This document shows, one piece after another, positions 8,413 through 17,956 of a stretch of 64,000 bases of DNA. Source of the stretch: Mesorhizobium shangrilense (GTDB lineage: Bacteria > Pseudomonadota > Alphaproteobacteria > Rhizobiales > Rhizobiaceae). The first letter of the stretch is position 1, and every line of letters begins with the position of its first letter. The stretch covers positions 2,976,001 to 3,040,000 of the forward strand of contig NZ_JBEWSZ010000001.1 in the NCBI RefSeq assembly GCF_040537815.1. The letters are read 5' to 3'. The position numbers and the translations under genes were made by a program. A model generated the notes under the pieces. It did no database searches. It was not told where the DNA came from and saw only the letters and a list, made by a program, of their open reading frames with translations.

Positions 8413-9348
8413 ATGAAGCCACCGCCCCCGCTCAACTATATCCGTTCGTTCGAATGCTCAGCCCGACACCTCTCCTTTACGCTCGCCGCCAATGAGCTGG
8501 GCTACACGCAGGCAGCTGTCAGCAACCATGTCCGGGGGCTGGAACACTATCTCGGCCGGCAACTGTTCATCCGGTATCCTCGCAGTCTCAAGCTGACCGA
8601 GATGGGTGAGGCATTCTTGCCGACACTGCGCCAGGCTCTCGACCTCATCGATCACGCAACCGAGGCAATCGTGGCCTCGACCCGCAACAAGACCGTGGTC
8701 ATCTCATGCCCAATGAGCCTTGCGGAAAATTGGATCGCAGGATGCATGGCCGCTTTCCGCAATCAGCACCCGGACATCGAGGTCGTGCTGCACGGCACGA
8801 TTTGGGAAGATCTCAGCGAACAGATCGCCGACATCACCATCTCGACGCGGCGCTTCGACGATCGCCCCCCGGCTGGTGTTCCGCTGTGGAACGATCAACT
8901 GGTTCTGCTGTGCGCTCCGCAATTGATGATGGGGGCGAACCGGCTCAAGTCGCCGCAGGACATCCTGCATGTGGACTGGATCTTTGTTCACGGAAGACAG
9001 GAATACTGGCAGTGCATGGGCGAGGCGCTGGGTATCGACATCTCGGATTATGAAAAGGGAATAACGACAAACGCGTCGAACATCGCGCTGGAACTGGCGG
9101 CAACGGGCGCCGGCTGTGTCGCGACCCAGTATTCGCTGGCCAGAACCTACTTGAGCCGCGGCCTTCTCGTCGAACCGTTTCCTGTTCGCACGGCAAGCCC
9201 CTGGACCTATTACCTGTCCGAAAGCCAGCTTTCGAAGGGGAGCGTGGTCAAGACCGTCAAAAATTGGATCCTTGAGCGGGCAAAAGTAGATGCGGCAGCT
9301 TCCGCAGCATCATCCGCTGCTCCCATTGGCACGGCTGATCCACCCTGA
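8413..9348 (+). CDS. LysR-family transcriptional regulator (GcvA-like)
   Basis: This 311-residue regulator has an N-terminal winged helix-turn-helix (residues 6-65; LSFTLAANELGYTQAAVSNH includes the recognition helix) and a substrate-binding-protein-like effector domain from about 90 (VVISCPMSLAENWIAG). The N-terminus PPPLNYIRSFECSARHLSFT resembles the GcvA branch. It is divergent from the MmgE/PrpD-soxBDAG operon with a 160-bp shared region and convergent with the enolase operon. The simplest model is inducer-dependent control of the divergent operon plus autorepression. The effector is unknown. Confidence 0.92.
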   Translation: MKPPPPLNYIRSFECSARHLSFTLAANELGYTQAAVSNHVRGLEHYLGRQLFIRYPRSLKLTEMGEAFLPTLRQALDLIDHATEAIVASTRNKTVVISCPMSLAENWIAGCMAAFRNQHPDIEVVLHGTIWEDLSEQIADITISTRRFDDRPPAGVPLWNDQLVLLCAPQLMMGANRLKSPQDILHVDWIFVHGRQEYWQCMGEALGIDISDYEKGITTNASNIALELAATGAGCVATQYSLARTYLSRGLLVEPFPVRTASPWTYYLSESQLSKGSVVKTVKNWILERAKVDAAASAASSAAPIGTADPP

Positions 9349-9432
9349 AACCCAACCGTACGGCACCGCCGGCCGGCCAATAGGAGCCCTCCAGCCTCCG
9401 ATCTTTCGCTCCCCCAAGCGAGGCGGCCGGGA

Positions 9433-10650
9433 TTACGAGGCGAACTGGCTCAAATCTCGCCAATAGCTGTCCGGTGGCGGGCCCCAGTCCGTCAGCACGC
9501 AGGAATAGACGGCGGTTTCATCAAAGGGATAACGCGCCTCCATGTCGGGGGTGAGCGTCAGGCCGAGTCCCGGTGCGGTTGGACGGATCAGACGGCCGTT
9601 CTCGATGCGCCCCTGGTCGCCGATCATTTCGGCGCCGAGCGGAAAATACAGCATCGGATACTCGACCAGCTTACCGCCTGCGGCGAAGGCGGCGTGATAG
9701 CTGGCCATGATCGCGGCGGCACCGCCCCAGGCATGCACGACCACGTCGGTGCCCTTGGCCCTGGCCGCTTCGAACACGTCCATGACCGCCGAAATTCCAC
9801 CCATCACCGAGGCGTCGGGCTGGACGAAATCATAGACGTCGGCGTTGATGCGCTCGATCATTTCCTTGGGCGTGGTGACGATCTCGCCGCCGCACACCGG
9901 CACATCGATACGACCACGCAGTTCACGAAAGGCATCGGGCTGGTCGGGGCCAAGCGCCTCCTCGACAAACACCATACGCCGGTCGGTGATGGCGTGTACG
10001 GCTTCTACAAAGGCCACGACATCGTCTACCGCCTGCGGCGGATCGGCAAGGTTCTGGCACATGTCGACGCCGACCTTGATGCCGCGCCGGCCGGCCTCTT
10101 CCAGCACCCAGGCCGTGCGCAGGATATCGCGCTTGACCGAACGGATCTTGTAGATCTCGATGCCGAGCGAACCCAGCATGTCCAGTTCGCGCAGGAACTG
10201 TTCCTTGGCATCGCAACAGCCGCCCGAACCGTAGATCTCGATCGATTGGGCCTGAGCCCCGCCGAGAAGCTCGTATACAGGGATACCCAGGCTCTTGGCC
10301 TTGGCGTCCTGCAAGGCAATCTCGAAGGCCGCGATGACGTGGCGCGCTGCGCCCTGAAGCGACCAGTAATCGCACAGGCTGCGAAGGTCCTTGACCCGAC
10401 GATCGATGTCGAAGCCATCGCGGCCCATCACCTGCGGGCGGCAAAGGTCGACGATCGCCTGGAACACCAGCGGTGCGAAGACGGCGAGATAGCCTTCGCC
10501 CAGCCCGGTTACGCCATTGTCCAGCGTCACCTCCACCATGCCGATGGTGCGCTTGGGCCCATTGGGGAAGCATTCCTTGATTTCCGGATCGTCCGCATCG
10601 GCATAGGGCGACGACAGCAGGACGCAGCGGATGTTGGTGATCTCAGCCAT
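9433..10650 (-). CDS. Mandelate racemase/enolase superfamily protein (probable acid-sugar dehydratase)
   Basis: This 405-residue protein has an N-terminal capping domain and a C-terminal TIM barrel. Metal ligands of the superfamily are visible at Asp196 (GVD), Glu230/Glu231 (FVEEA) and Glu256 (GGE). The base motif after strand 2 reads K168-I-R170, not the usual KxK, and His306 lies in VVHAWGG. A metal-dependent proton abstraction followed by dehydration or epimerisation of a carboxylate is expected. It is the last gene of the aldolase-ABC-dehydrogenase operon and overlaps the 2-hydroxyacid dehydrogenase gene by 1 nt (TGATG). Substrate not assignable. Confidence 0.9.
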   Translation of the reverse strand: MAEITNIRCVLLSSPYADADDPEIKECFPNGPKRTIGMVEVTLDNGVTGLGEGYLAVFAPLVFQAIVDLCRPQVMGRDGFDIDRRVKDLRSLCDYWSLQGAARHVIAAFEIALQDAKAKSLGIPVYELLGGAQAQSIEIYGSGGCCDAKEQFLRELDMLGSLGIEIYKIRSVKRDILRTAWVLEEAGRRGIKVGVDMCQNLADPPQAVDDVVAFVEAVHAITDRRMVFVEEALGPDQPDAFRELRGRIDVPVCGGEIVTTPKEMIERINADVYDFVQPDASVMGGISAVMDVFEAARAKGTDVVVHAWGGAAAIMASYHAAFAAGGKLVEYPMLYFPLGAEMIGDQGRIENGRLIRPTAPGLGLTLTPDMEARYPFDETAVYSCVLTDWGPPPDSYWRDLSQFAS

Positions 10651-11555
10651 CAGTATCCTCGTGAAAAATCGACGACGCCTTCGAGCGGCATGCCGGTGCG
10701 AAAGCGCGCCAGGTTTGCCAGGAAGATGTCGATCTTGCGGTCGAGTTCATCCATCGTGCCACCGCCGGAATGCTGCGTCAGGATGATGTTGGGGCAGGTC
10801 CAGAACCTGTGCCCCGCCGGCAATGGCTCGTCGCGGGTCACATCGATCACCGCGCCGCCAAGCCGGCCTTGTTCAAGGGCGTCGGCGAGCGCGTCCTCGT
10901 CCAGGATCGAGCCCCGCCCGAAATTGCAGAAAAGCGCCCCTGGAGGCAATTTGGCCAGTCGGGCAGCGTCGAAAAGACCCGACGTGGCGGGAGTGGCCGG
11001 CGCCGTGCAAACGACCAGATCGGCATCGGCAAGCGCCTTGTCCAGCCCCGCGATCCCCTCGCGCGTGATCGGCGTGATCGCGCAGCCGAATGGCGCCAGC
11101 AGTTCAGCCAGCCGCCGGTTGATCGCACCATAGCCGAACAGGACGACGCGCGACCCGCGCAGCACGCGCAGGCGCGTGCGCAAGGGATCGCCAAGCCACT
11201 GTTTGCCCGCTTGCAGAAGCACCAGGCGGTCGATGCCCCGATAGAGCGCCAGAATGCCGGCAAGCGCCGATTCCGCGACCGGGTCGGCAAAGAAGCCGGC
11301 AAGGTTGGTGACCAGTGTCTCGCCGTGACCGCGCTTCCAGTCGAGGCCAGCATATTCGCCGAACCCCACCGATTCCAGTTGCAGCCAGCGCAGGTTCTGG
11401 TTTGCCGCGACCTTGTCAGGCTCGGGGTTGCCGAAAACGATCGCGCAGTCGCTGTCAGCCTCGGCCGCCACCAGCCTGACTGGAAAATCGCCCGCACCGA
11501 GCTTGAGCCGCGCCACCTGCTCGTGCGAAAATTCGCCGCAAACGCCGATTTCCAT
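10650..11555 (-). CDS. 2-hydroxyacid dehydrogenase family protein
   Basis: This 301-residue NAD(P)-dependent oxidoreductase belongs to the D-2-hydroxyacid dehydrogenase superfamily. The nucleotide motif is GYGAIN at residues 141-146, so the third glycine of GxGxxG is Asn, as in some divergent members. Candidate catalytic residues are Arg214 (GRG), Glu243 (RDEP) and His262 (QHSGG). The start is either ATG 11555 (TGATG overlap with the aldehyde dehydrogenase stop) or GTG 11558. It is probably coupled to the aldehyde dehydrogenase and enolase proteins of the same operon. Confidence 0.88.
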   Translation of the reverse strand: MEIGVCGEFSHEQVARLKLGAGDFPVRLVAAEADSDCAIVFGNPEPDKVAANQNLRWLQLESVGFGEYAGLDWKRGHGETLVTNLAGFFADPVAESALAGILALYRGIDRLVLLQAGKQWLGDPLRTRLRVLRGSRVVLFGYGAINRRLAELLAPFGCAITPITREGIAGLDKALADADLVVCTAPATPATSGLFDAARLAKLPPGALFCNFGRGSILDEDALADALEQGRLGGAVIDVTRDEPLPAGHRFWTCPNIILTQHSGGGTMDELDRKIDIFLANLARFRTGMPLEGVVDFSRGY

Positions 11556-13060
11556 CACCGGGCGGCCGAGGGTCGGGCGGTACTGAACCAGATCGTCTTG
11601 GTCTGGAGATACTGGTCCATGGCCTCCGTGCCGTTATCGCGGGCTAGCGAGCCGGAGCGCTTGTAGCCGCCAAAGGGCGTCTTGACGTCGCCTTCTGAGA
11701 AACCGTTGACCGAGACGGTGCCGCAGGGCAGCCGCCGCGCCATGTGGATGGCGCGGTCGATATCGCGGGTAAATACGGTCGCGTGCAAGCCGTAGTCGGT
11801 ATCGCGTGCGATCCGCAGCGCCATCTCCATTCCAGCGACCGGCAGGATGCCGAGGACAGGGCCAAAGATCTCCTCGCGGGCGATGCTCATCGTGGGCGTC
11901 ATGTCGGCAAAGACAGCGGGCTCGATGAAGTAGCCTGGCCCTGTCGAGCCGCCACCGGTCAGCAGGCGGGCACCTTCGGCCGACCCGCGCTCGATGTAGC
12001 CCATCACGCGGGTCTGGTGTTCGGCGGTGACCATGGCGCCGATATTGGTCGCCGGATCGAGCGGATCGCCGACACGGAATGCCTTGGCGCGGACGGTGAC
12101 GCGATGGGCGAACTCGTCTGCCAGACTGCGGTCGACAAGCTGCCGCATGTTCGCGGAACAGTTCTGGCCGCCATTCCAGAAGGCAGACATCGCGGCATGC
12201 TCGATCAGATCGTCAGTGAGATCGGCATCATCCAGCACGATGAACGGGCTTTTGCCGCCCATCTCCAGGCCAATCACCTTGAGATTGCTCTCGCCGGCGT
12301 AGCGCAGGAAATAACCGCCGACCTCGGTCGACCCGGTGAAGGAGACTATATCGATATCGGGGTGACGGCCAATCGCCTGGCCGGTGGTCTCGCCGAGGCC
12401 CGGCAACACGTTGAGCACGCCGTCCGGGATGCCGGCTTCCTGCGCGAGTTCGGCGAGGCGCAGGACAGACAGCGGCGTCTGCTCCGCCGGCTTGACCAGG
12501 ACCGAACAGCCCGCGGCCAGGGCGGGCGCCATCTTCCAGGCCGCCATCAGCAACGGGAAATTCCAGGGCAGGACGAGGCCGACCACGCCGGCCGGTTCCT
12601 TGACGATAAGCGCCAGGGCATTCTCGCCCGTCGGCGCCACCTTGCCGAACGACTTGTCGGCAAGTTCGCCATACCACTGGAAGAAGGTGGGCACTTCGCG
12701 GCCGATCTCGTGCAGGCAGTCGATCACTGTCTTGCCGCTGTCAATGCTCTCAAGAACGGCGAGTTCCTCGCGATGGGTGCGCACCAGATCGGCGAGCCTG
12801 AGCATCACCTCCTTGCGAAACTCGGGAGCCGCGCGCGACCAGGCGCCGTCGTCGAAGGATCTGCGGGCTGCCTTGACGGCGCGGTCGACATCGGCTGTGC
12901 CGCAATGCGCCACAGCGGTGATGAGCTGGCCGGTCGCCGGGTTGATGGTGTCGAAGGTCGCACCGTCCGCGGCGGTGGCGAATTTGCCGTCAATGAAGGC
13001 AAGGCCTTTCGGTGCCAGCTTCGAAGCGAGTGCGTGGGCGCTTTCTTTGGTCAAGGTCAC
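11555..13060 (-). CDS. NAD(P)-dependent aldehyde dehydrogenase (PuuC/betaine-aldehyde type)
   Basis: This 501-residue ALDH has the full active site: Asn167 (PWNFP), general base Glu266 (LEMGGKSP) and nucleophile Cys301 (GGQNCSANMR). The best start is the GTG at 13060, preceded by GGAG with a 7-nt spacer; an in-frame extension upstream lacks ALDH homology. It oxidises an unknown aldehyde to its acid in the cytosol. It lies directly after the NitT-type permease gene (29 nt) and overlaps the dehydrogenase gene downstream. Confidence 0.92.
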   Translation of the reverse strand: MTLTKESAHALASKLAPKGLAFIDGKFATAADGATFDTINPATGQLITAVAHCGTADVDRAVKAARRSFDDGAWSRAAPEFRKEVMLRLADLVRTHREELAVLESIDSGKTVIDCLHEIGREVPTFFQWYGELADKSFGKVAPTGENALALIVKEPAGVVGLVLPWNFPLLMAAWKMAPALAAGCSVLVKPAEQTPLSVLRLAELAQEAGIPDGVLNVLPGLGETTGQAIGRHPDIDIVSFTGSTEVGGYFLRYAGESNLKVIGLEMGGKSPFIVLDDADLTDDLIEHAAMSAFWNGGQNCSANMRQLVDRSLADEFAHRVTVRAKAFRVGDPLDPATNIGAMVTAEHQTRVMGYIERGSAEGARLLTGGGSTGPGYFIEPAVFADMTPTMSIAREEIFGPVLGILPVAGMEMALRIARDTDYGLHATVFTRDIDRAIHMARRLPCGTVSVNGFSEGDVKTPFGGYKRSGSLARDNGTEAMDQYLQTKTIWFSTARPSAAR

Positions 13061-13089
13061 GTTTGTCTCCGTCGAAATACGTTGAGAGG

Positions 13090-13896
13090 TCAGTGCGACT
13101 GGCGCCGTACCGAAATATGCCAGGGAATGAGGAGGCGCTCGGCGAGCGTGACCAGCCCGAACAAAGCCAGGCCGAGGATTGTCAGGAAAAAGATGCCGGC
13201 AAAGGCAAGGTCCGGACGCATGTTGCCAGTGACGATCTGGATGTAGAAGCCGAGCCCCTGGTCCGAGCCGATGAACTCCGCGATGGCGGCGCCGACTGTC
13301 GCGTTGATCGCGGCGTATTTGAAGCCGACGAAGCATTGCGGCAGCGCCGCCGGCAGCCGCACCTTGACGAAGGTGCGCCATGCGCTCGCGCCGGTCGAGA
13401 CGCTGAAGCGCGACAGTTCCTCGCTGAGCGAACTGAAAGCGAGAATGGCGTTGAGCACGATGGGAAAGAAGCAGACCAGGAAGACGATGATCACCTTGGG
13501 CAAGAGGCCGAAACCGAGCCAGGAGATGAACAGCGGCGCGAAGGCGATCTTGGGCACCATTTCGACGCAGACGACAAACGGGTAGATCGTGCGGCGCAGG
13601 ATGGACGAAAATGCGATGGCGAGGCCGAGCGGCAGCGCCAGGATAACAGCCACCGCATAACCCAGCACGACCTCCACGCCCGTGATCCAGGTGTAGTAGA
13701 GCAGTCGGTCGATATCCGCCCAGCCCTTCGCGACGACTACCGATGGGGGCGTGAGGATGTAGCGCGGGATTCCGAACCAGACGATGGAGTACTCCCAGAT
13801 CAGGAAGAACGCCGCGAAGAAGGCAATGGACATCCAGGACCGCGCAATCCAGCGGGCCGCGCGCTCCGGTCGAGAGGGTCGATCAGAGGACGCCAT
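13090..13896 (-). CDS. ABC transporter permease, NitT/TauT type
   Basis: This inner-membrane protein of about 268 residues has several hydrophobic helices (SIAFFAAFFLIWEYSIVWFG near the start). The cytoplasmic coupling segment ASAWRTFVKVRLPAALP, the binding-protein-dependent permease signature, is near residue 190. It pairs with the ATPase gene, whose stop it overlaps by 14 nt, and with the binding protein at 14718-15716. Starts at 13896 (MASSDR) or 13914 (MRYFVAM) are both possible. The subfamily transports nitrate, sulfonates or pyrimidine-like thiamine precursors; substrate unknown here. Confidence 0.9.
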   Translation of the reverse strand: MASSDRPSRPERAARWIARSWMSIAFFAAFFLIWEYSIVWFGIPRYILTPPSVVVAKGWADIDRLLYYTWITGVEVVLGYAVAVILALPLGLAIAFSSILRRTIYPFVVCVEMVPKIAFAPLFISWLGFGLLPKVIIVFLVCFFPIVLNAILAFSSLSEELSRFSVSTGASAWRTFVKVRLPAALPQCFVGFKYAAINATVGAAIAEFIGSDQGLGFYIQIVTGNMRPDLAFAGIFFLTILGLALFGLVTLAERLLIPWHISVRRQSH

Positions 13897-14650
13897 AGCC
13901 ACGAAATATCTCATGTGCCTGCCGGACGTAGCCGATGAATTGCGGGCTGCTCTTGACCTCGAAATCGCGCGGATAAGGCAGATCGACGGAAATGATCCGC
14001 TCGATGCGTCCGGGGCGCGGCGTGATGATGGCGACATGCGTTGAGAGCTGGATGGCCTCTTCGATCGAGTGGGTGACGAACACAACGGTGGGATGGCGCT
14101 GCATCCACAGCGCCTGCAGGTCGGTGCGGATGGCTTCCCGGGTCATGGCGTCGAGCTTGCCGAGCGGCTCGTCGAGCAGCATGGTCGCGGGTTGATGCAC
14201 CAATGCCTGGCAGAATGCGGCGCGCTGCTGCATCCCGCCGGAGAGTTCGTGCGGGTAGCGTTGTTGAAATTCTTCGAGATGGACCGAAGAAAGCAGTTCG
14301 TCCACGCTGGCGCGATGGGCGGCCGGTGACAGGCCTCGAAGCTCCAGCTGCAGCTCGATATTGCCTCGCACGGTGCGCCACGGCACCAGCGTGTTGTCCT
14401 GAAACATGATGCCGATGTCGGTCTGTGGCCCGATGACGGTGCGCCCGTCGATCGCGATTCGGCCCTCGGTGGCATCGAGCAACCCGGCGATCATAAGCAT
14501 GAGGGTCGACTTTCCGCAGCCCGACGGACCGAGCAGCGAGACGAACTCGCCCTTCTCGATCTTCATGTCGACCGGCCCGAAGGCATGCAGGGCGCCGGGG
14601 CCTGCCCCGAACACCTTCTGCACGCCCGTAAGTTCGATAAGCGGATTCAT
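13883..14650 (-). CDS. ABC transporter ATP-binding protein, NitT/TauT type
   Basis: This 255-residue ATPase has Walker [10 protein letters not shown] at residues 41-49, a Q-loop (MFQDNTLVPWRTV), the ABC signature LSGGMQQR, Walker B MLLDEP and the switch His in FVTHSIEEA. The ATG at 14650 starts MNPLIELTGVQKVFGAG, the usual N-terminus. It powers import with the overlapping permease gene and the periplasmic binding protein encoded just upstream in the operon. Confidence 0.93.
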   Translation of the reverse strand: MNPLIELTGVQKVFGAGPGALHAFGPVDMKIEKGEFVSLLGPSGCGKSTLMLMIAGLLDATEGRIAIDGRTVIGPQTDIGIMFQDNTLVPWRTVRGNIELQLELRGLSPAAHRASVDELLSSVHLEEFQQRYPHELSGGMQQRAAFCQALVHQPATMLLDEPLGKLDAMTREAIRTDLQALWMQRHPTVVFVTHSIEEAIQLSTHVAIITPRPGRIERIISVDLPYPRDFEVKSSPQFIGYVRQAHEIFRGYGVL

Positions 14651-14717
14651 CGACGGTTCAATCTGGTCCCGGCCGCAGCGAGCACCGGAGCGACGGCAAG
14701 CCGCTCCGGTGCGCCAA

Positions 14718-15716
14718 TTACTTGACGAAGTCGTTGGTGTAGAATTGCTTGGCGTCGACCTTGGGATCGAGGTCATTGTACTTTTTCATCAGGGTCACCA
14801 TGCTTTCCCAATCGGACGGAACGTTCAAGCCGAGTGTCCTGTCCTTGTTCGCCGCCGAATAGAGCAGGCTGAGCGTCACATCGAGCACCGCGCGGGCCTG
14901 CGCTTTTCCCTCGTCTTCATTCATCGTTCCGCCGACGATGTCGCCGATCGCCGCGATCGCCGCGTCCGGATTGGCCTCGGCCGCCTTGTAGGACTTGATG
15001 GTGGCTTGCACGAAGCGTTTCACAAGGTCCGGGTTTTTCGCGACCATGTCCTTGCGAGCGACGATGCAATATCCGATCTGGTTCACGCCATAGCTGGAAT
15101 AAGGAAAGATCACCGGGGCGGCGCCGCCGTTCTTCTTGATCTCGGCCGGCTTGTCGTCGATGCCGCCAAGCATGCCCACCGTTTCGCCGGCACCTTGCAG
15201 ATAGCTCGATACGAGCGCGCCGTCGGGCACGTTGGTGAGTGTGATGTCGGAAGGCGAAAGGCCGGCCGTTGACAGCACGATCGGGAAGAAGGTGTTGACA
15301 CCGGCATTCGACGTGGTGAGCAGCTTCTTGCCCTTGAGGTCGGAGATCTTGGTGATGCCCGCGTCGGGGCGAACCAGTACCGCATCCGCTCCCATGGCGT
15401 CGATCACAGCCACCGAGATCAGCGCGGCGCCCTGCGAGGCAAGGTTCACCATCGATCCGCACGAGCCATAGGAAAAATCGCTATCGCCATTTGCGACAAG
15501 GCGGTGCGCGGAACCCGAACCGTTGCCTGAGCGGATATCGAGGTTGATGCCGGCGTCCTTGTAGAAGCCCTTCACCTTGCCGAGGGCGAAGCCGGCATGC
15601 GAGCCGTAATACATCCAGTTGAGGCGTAACTTCACATCGTCGTCGGCCTTGGCGGCGCCGACCAGCAACATGGTGGTTGCTACTGCTCCAAGCATCAAAT
15701 TCTTGAAATTGGTCAT
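14718..15716 (-). CDS. ABC transporter substrate-binding protein, NMT1/THI5-like (NitT/TauT)
   Basis: This 332-residue periplasmic binding protein has a Sec signal peptide (cleavage probably after GAAKA, about residue 24). The mature start KLRLNWMYYGSHAGFALGKV is typical of the NMT1/THI5-like family, which includes aminopyrimidine and other small heterocycle binders. AGGAG lies 8 nt before the ATG at 15716; a GTG 9 nt upstream is too close to that site. It sits 67 bp upstream of its ATPase gene. A planar nitrogen-containing ligand is a guess from the family only. Confidence 0.9.
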   Translation of the reverse strand: MTNFKNLMLGAVATTMLLVGAAKADDDVKLRLNWMYYGSHAGFALGKVKGFYKDAGINLDIRSGNGSGSAHRLVANGDSDFSYGSCGSMVNLASQGAALISVAVIDAMGADAVLVRPDAGITKISDLKGKKLLTTSNAGVNTFFPIVLSTAGLSPSDITLTNVPDGALVSSYLQGAGETVGMLGGIDDKPAEIKKNGGAAPVIFPYSSYGVNQIGYCIVARKDMVAKNPDLVKRFVQATIKSYKAAEANPDAAIAAIGDIVGGTMNEDEGKAQARAVLDVTLSLLYSAANKDRTLGLNVPSDWESMVTLMKKYNDLDPKVDAKQFYTNDFVK

Positions 15717-15766
15717 AGCGGTCACTCCTATTGTTTTGTCGCTTCTTGTTATGTTCCCGATGTTGT

Positions 15767-16729
15767 CTAGTTGGCCACGAGGCGTGGCACGCCCGCGGCA
15801 CGCATCATGTCAAGCGTCCTCGCACGATAGTTTTCACGAATGTCACGTGTTGGCGGACGGCAGCGGCTCGACGGCAGCCCGATCAATTCCATGCACAATT
15901 TGTCGAGATAGCCGTCGCCGCTCGTGTAGCCTTTCTCGATCTCGACCCACAGTTTGTAGAAGGGCATGGCCTCTTCCACCATCATCCGCGCGATCTCGGG
16001 GTAGTTCTCCGCCTTGACCTCGTCGATGAGCTTGATGCCCCATTCCGGCCAATAGTTGCAGAGGTGCACCTCGAATGCCTGTGCGCCCAGCGACGGCATC
16101 GCCGAATATGGAAAGAACAGATTGTTGTCGATGATGGTGAAGCGCCTGGAAAAATTCGAGGTGACATCCTCGAATTCCATGGCGTCCGTTCGCGGCGTCG
16201 CCCATTTCAGGCCGACCACGTTCTCGATCCTGGCCAGGCGATCGATCATGCCGAACGACAGGCTCGTCGAAGTCCAGAACGTATTGTAGACGATGATGCC
16301 GATGCGGGGCGCCGCCTTGGCCGCGGCCATGACGAACTCCTCGAAATCGGCCTCCGTGTGGGTGAAGTAGAATGGACAGGATACCTGCAGGAAGTCGAAG
16401 CCCATCGACTGCGCCGCCTGCGCCAGCCGCACCAGTTCCAGCGTACTGGTCGATTGACCGCCGAAGGCCAGGGGAACGCGCCCCCGAGCTTCGTCGACAA
16501 CGGTTTCGCCAACGCCAATCCGCTCCTCGAACGACATCGTCGAAAAGTCACCCGCCGCCCCGCCCGCCAGGAGCGTGGCATATTCGGTGTTCAGGCCATT
16601 ATCGATCAGGAACCGGACATAGGTCCTGATCGCCTGGTGATTGACCGGAAAGCCAGCGCTGTCCTCGAACGGCGTTGGTATTGTTACGTAGCATCCCGCC
16701 AGACGTGATTTCAATTTTTCAAAGTCCAC
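15767..16729 (-). CDS. Dihydrodipicolinate synthase family aldolase (second copy)
   Basis: This DHDPS-fold protein of about 320 residues has Tyr148 (IIVYNT) and Schiff-base Lys175 (VGLKWATP). The usual GTTGE/GGTGE motif reads GGAAGD (residues 56-61), which suggests an altered carboxylate pocket. A GTG at 16729 has AAGGAG at a 6-nt spacing; the ATGs at 16735 and 16744 are in frame but too close to that site or without one. It is the first gene of the operon down to the enolase. Only the core residues resemble the copy at 999-1916, so they are not recent duplicates. Confidence 0.88.
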   Translation of the reverse strand: MDFEKLKSRLAGCYVTIPTPFEDSAGFPVNHQAIRTYVRFLIDNGLNTEYATLLAGGAAGDFSTMSFEERIGVGETVVDEARGRVPLAFGGQSTSTLELVRLAQAAQSMGFDFLQVSCPFYFTHTEADFEEFVMAAAKAAPRIGIIVYNTFWTSTSLSFGMIDRLARIENVVGLKWATPRTDAMEFEDVTSNFSRRFTIIDNNLFFPYSAMPSLGAQAFEVHLCNYWPEWGIKLIDEVKAENYPEIARMMVEEAMPFYKLWVEIEKGYTSGDGYLDKLCMELIGLPSSRCRPPTRDIRENYRARTLDMMRAAGVPRLVAN

Positions 16730-16852
16730 AGTCATCTCCTTCATGCAGGCCTGGCAGTTGTCATCGCCCGCCGCTCTGTTCGTTTCGCGTTGACCGTCAC
16801 TCACGCCCGTCCGAATTGACGAAGCGGAGTCCGGCCGGGACAGTTTCCTGCC

Positions 16853-17956
16853 CTAGACCTCCCGTTTGAGCGGTATCGTTTTGCCGTCCCGGGCAAACAG
16901 ATGCGCCCTGCGCCAATCCACGCCGACCTCGCATTTTCCCGGCCCGATGCTCCTTGCCTCCTCGTCGCCTTGACGCATGACCAGCGCGCCCGCCGGATGC
17001 GCGGGCGCATGCAGGAAGCTCTCGCCGCCGAGCCGTTCCACGAACTCGACATCGGCCTGCAGCCGCGGGCCGGCAGTCCGGTGCGTGTTGAAATGCTCCG
17101 GCCTGATGCCAACGATCACGCTACCGGAGAGCGCCATCGGCTGCGCCAGGTTCAGTTCCACGCTGCCGCCAATCGTTCCCGGGATCCGCAGCGTCAGGCA
17201 CGTACCGTCCTGCCGTTCGACGGAAGCCTCGAGGAAACTCATCTTGGGCGATCCCATGAAACCGGCGACGAAACGGTTGCAGGGCGCATCATAGATTTGC
17301 GCTGGCGTTCCGAACTGCTCGATCACGCCGTCGCGCAACACCACGATCCGGTCGGCCAGCGTCATCGCCTCGGTCTGATCGTGCGTGACATAGATCATCG
17401 TGGCGCCCAGGCTTCTGTGCAGCTTGGCGAGTTCAAGCCGCATCTGGACACGCAGTTCGGCGTCGAGATTGGACAGCGGTTCGTCGAACAGGAACACTTC
17501 GGGTTCGCGCACGATCGCCCGGCCGATCGCCACGCGCTGGCGCTGTCCTCCGGAAAGCTCCTTGGGAAGCCGGCCCAGCAACGGGCCAAGCTGAAGCGTG
17601 TCGGCGACAGCAGCGACCCTCTTGTCACGCTCAGCCTTCGGCATGCCCTGCATCAGCAAGGAGAAGGCCATGTTCTCGGCGACCGTCTTGTGCGGGTAGA
17701 GCGCATAGCTCTGGAACACCATGGCCACGCCGCGATTTGCCGGCGGCACGCCGCGCATCGGCTTGCCGCCGATCGCCACAGTGCCGCCGCTGATCGGCTC
17801 CAGGCCGCAGATCATGCGAAGCAACGTCGATTTTCCGCAGCCTGACGGCCCGATGAAGACCAGGAATTCACCATGCTCGACCGTCAGGTCGACGCCGGGG
17901 ATAATGATCTTCTCGCCAAATTTCTTGGAGACGCCCGAAAGCTCAACCTTGGCCAT
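16853..17956 (-). CDS. Carbohydrate ABC transporter ATP-binding protein (UgpC/MalK type)
   Basis: This 367-residue ATPase has Walker [10 protein letters not shown] (36-44), signature LSGGQRQR, Walker [12 protein letters not shown] and H-loop YVTHDQTEAM, plus the C-terminal TOBE regulatory domain (GIRPEHFNTH) found in MalK/UgpC. The ATG at 17956 lies inside the end of the Asp-box gene (14-nt overlap). It is the ATPase for the permeases at 21850-23633, separated from them by three enzyme genes. Between it and the next operon there are about 120 bp without a gene. Confidence 0.92.
   Translation of the reverse strand: MAKVELSGVSKKFGEKIIIPGVDLTVEHGEFLVFIGPSGCGKSTLLRMICGLEPISGGTVAIGGKPMRGVPPANRGVAMVFQSYALYPHKTVAENMAFSLLMQGMPKAERDKRVAAVADTLQLGPLLGRLPKELSGGQRQRVAIGRAIVREPEVFLFDEPLSNLDAELRVQMRLELAKLHRSLGATMIYVTHDQTEAMTLADRIVVLRDGVIEQFGTPAQIYDAPCNRFVAGFMGSPKMSFLEASVERQDGTCLTLRIPGTIGGSVELNLAQPMALSGSVIVGIRPEHFNTHRTAGPRLQADVEFVERLGGESFLHAPAHPAGALVMRQGDEEARSIGPGKCEVGVDWRRAHLFARDGKTIPLKREV

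Noticed and set aside
11744..13246. Long plus-strand open frame (500 codons) opposite the aldehyde dehydrogenase gene
   Set aside because: Antisense shadow of a clearly conserved ALDH; translation has no domain.
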